From Alphaproteobacteria bacterium (GTDB taxonomy: Bacteria > Pseudomonadota > Alphaproteobacteria > Rhodospirillales > Rhodospirillaceae), in contig QKGW01000447.1 in assembly GCA_003250275.1 (NCBI GenBank), positions 1 through 7,200 on the forward strand: a DNA stretch of 7,200 nt, given 5' to 3'. Made by a program: the position numbers and the translations under genes. Positions 5,856-7,200 of the stretch are shown one piece after another; the first letter of the stretch is position 1, and each line of letters opens with the position of its first letter. The notes beneath the pieces were generated by a model, which saw nothing but the letters and a program-made list of their open reading frames with translations, had not been told where the DNA came from and made no database searches.

Positions 5856-7142
5856 ATGACCACCAACACCAGCCTACAGGAGCGCCGCGAGGCCGCGGTG
5901 CCGCGCGGGCTCTTCACCAACCAGCCGGTCTACGCCGCCAAGGCGCTGAACGGCGAGATCTGGGACGTCGAGGGCAAGCGCTACATCGACTTCGCCAGCG
6001 GCATCGCGGTGCTCGCCACCGGCCACCGCCACCCCAAGGTGATCGCGGCGGTGAAGGACCAGATCGACAACTACGCCCACGTCTGCATCCAGGTGACGCC
6101 GTACGAGCCCTACGTGAAGCTCGCCGAGCGCCTCAACGCGCTGATGCCCGGACCGGGGCCGAAGAAGTCGCTGTTCCTCAACTCCGGCGCCGAGGCGGTG
6201 GAGAACGCGATCAAGATCGCGCGCATCGCCACCGGGCGTCCGGCGGTGGTGGCGTTCACCGGCGCGTTCCACGGCCGCACCCTGCTCACCGTCGCCCTCA
6301 CCGGCAAGGTCGCGCCCTACAAGCTCGGCGTCGCGCCGCTGCCGGGCGACATCTACCACGTGCCGTTCCCGGATGCGTACCACGGCATCTCGGTCGAGCA
6401 GTCGCTCAAGGCGATCGACACCCTGTTCCGTTCCGACGTCGATCCCAACCGCGTCTGCGCCTTCATCGTCGAGCCGGTGCAGGGCGAGGGCGGCTTCAAC
6501 CCGGTGCCGCCGGAATTCATGCAGGCGCTGCGCAAGATCTGCGACGCGCACGGCATCCTCCTCATCGTCGACGAGATCCAGACCGGCTTCGGCCGCACCG
6601 GCAAGCTCTTCGCGGTCGAGCACACCGGCGTCGCGCCCGACATGATGACGGTGGCGAAGTCCCTGGGCGGCGGCTTCCCGATCTCCGGCGTGGTCGGCAA
6701 GGCCGAGGTGATGGACAACCCGCAGGTCGGCGCGATCGGCGGCACCTACGGCGGCAACCCGCTCTCCTGCGCCGCCGCGCTCGCGGTGCTCGACGTGATC
6801 GAGGAGGAAAAGCTCGTCGAACGCGCCAAGACCATCGGCGGCATCATCACCGGACGCCTCAAGGCGATGGCGGCGAAGAACGAGTTCGCCTGCATCGGCG
6901 ACATCCGCGGCCTCGGCGCGATGCTGGCGATGGAACTGGTGAAGGACCGCGTCACCCGCGAGCCCGATCCCGACCTCACCAAGGCGCTCGTCGCCAAGGC
7001 GGCGGAGAACGGCCTGATGGTGTTGACCTGCGGCGTCTACGGCAACGCGGTGCGCTTCCTCCCCGCGCTCACCATGCCCGAAGAGCAGGTCAAGGAAGGC
7101 ATGGACATCCTCGAGAACGCCCTCGCCGAACTCGTCGGCTGA
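5856..7142 (+). CDS. gabT: 4-aminobutyrate--2-oxoglutarate aminotransferase
   Basis: PLP-dependent class III aminotransferase of 428 residues. It moves the amino group of 4-aminobutyrate to 2-oxoglutarate, giving succinate semialdehyde (the GabD substrate) and glutamate. The PLP lysine is Lys268 in TVAKSLGGGFP, the same number as in E. coli GabT. Other matching positions are Ile50 (FASGI), Ser110-Gly111-Ala112 (phosphate binding, NSGAEAVENA), His139 in AFHGRT, Glu211 in VQGEGGF, Asp239 in VDEIQTGFGRTG, Gln242, Thr297 in GGTYGGNP and Arg400 near the end (NAVRFLP). Ile50 and Glu211 are the residues I recall as marking GABA specificity in E. coli GabT, which favours GabT over ornithine or acetylornithine aminotransferases. 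The start at 5856 is the first usable ATG after the gabD stop. Last gene of the unit, 19 bases before the terminator hairpin. 5-aminovalerate is a possible second substrate. Confidence 0.93.
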   Translation: MTTNTSLQERREAAVPRGLFTNQPVYAAKALNGEIWDVEGKRYIDFASGIAVLATGHRHPKVIAAVKDQIDNYAHVCIQVTPYEPYVKLAERLNALMPGPGPKKSLFLNSGAEAVENAIKIARIATGRPAVVAFTGAFHGRTLLTVALTGKVAPYKLGVAPLPGDIYHVPFPDAYHGISVEQSLKAIDTLFRSDVDPNRVCAFIVEPVQGEGGFNPVPPEFMQALRKICDAHGILLIVDEIQTGFGRTGKLFAVEHTGVAPDMMTVAKSLGGGFPISGVVGKAEVMDNPQVGAIGGTYGGNPLSCAAALAVLDVIEEEKLVERAKTIGGIITGRLKAMAAKNEFACIGDIRGLGAMLAMELVKDRVTREPDPDLTKALVAKAAENGLMVLTCGVYGNAVRFLPALTMPEEQVKEGMDILENALAELVG

Positions 7143-7161
7143 CGGCTTTTGTCCGAACCGG

Positions 7162-7200
7162 ACCGGCGGCGCAGGGACCACCCCGCGCCGCCGGTTTTTT
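7162..7200 (+). terminator. Rho-independent terminator of the operon
   Basis: A perfect 11-base-pair inverted repeat (7162-7172 with 7185-7195, ACCGGCGGCGC against its complement) encloses a 12-base loop. After an A/C mismatch, three more G-C pairs can form (7174-7176 with 7181-7183) around an ACCA tetraloop. A T run begins at 7195 and continues to the window edge (at least 6 T). It lies directly after gabT on the same strand, so it should end the transcript of this gene set. Confidence 0.9.

Noticed and set aside
2029..7142. Reductive pyrimidine degradation operon (ureidopropionase followed by beta-alanine aminotransferase and semialdehyde dehydrogenase)
   Set aside because: No dihydropyrimidinase or dihydropyrimidine dehydrogenase is present. 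The aminotransferase and dehydrogenase carry GabT and GabD features rather than beta-alanine transaminase and methylmalonate-semialdehyde dehydrogenase features, and the deacetylase would be unexplained.
5874..7181. Long reverse-strand open frame (435 codons) opposite gabT
   Set aside because: Same shadow composition, and it begins inside the terminator hairpin region. gabT on the + strand accounts for the sequence.

Overview
The window is a very GC-rich bacterial sequence. Third codon positions are almost all G or C, and several genes have long open shadow frames on the other strand. It holds six genes, all on the + strand, packed end to end with junctions from an 8-base overlap to a 32-base gap, and it ends in a strong intrinsic terminator. 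No promoter is visible, because the window opens inside the first gene. Gene content and style suggest a pseudomonadote, most likely an alphaproteobacterium of the Rhodospirillales or Rhizobiales type. This is an impression from composition and protein style, not a phylogenetic result.

Layout: (1) 1-1041, the C-terminal part of a tandem (double-ATPase) oligopeptide/dipeptide-type ABC transporter subunit. (2) 1041-2015, a ketopantoate-reductase-family NAD(P)H oxidoreductase. (3) 2029-3276, an M20-family Zn-dependent amidohydrolase of the N-carbamoyl-amino-acid hydrolase/ureidopropionase/allantoate amidohydrolase group. (4) 3300-4373, a histone-deacetylase-superfamily enzyme that looks like a bacterial acetylpolyamine amidohydrolase. 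(5) 4366-5823, gabD, succinate-semialdehyde dehydrogenase. (6) 5856-7142, gabT, 4-aminobutyrate aminotransferase. A GC-rich hairpin followed by a T run (7162-7200) closes the unit.

Read together, this is a catabolic import-and-degrade operon. A peptide-type ABC importer brings in a small nitrogenous compound, amidohydrolases remove acyl or carbamoyl groups, and GabT plus GabD convert the 4-carbon amino product to succinate for the TCA cycle. The simplest inferred substrate is an acetylated polyamine such as N-acetylputrescine. The step from putrescine to 4-aminobutyrate is not in the window, and the jobs of the M20 hydrolase and the reductase are not explained by that model. Each family is well known. 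The possible novelty is the combination and the true substrate. I saw no tRNA, rRNA, CRISPR, mobile element or prophage signal, and no gene-free stretch longer than about 60 bases.
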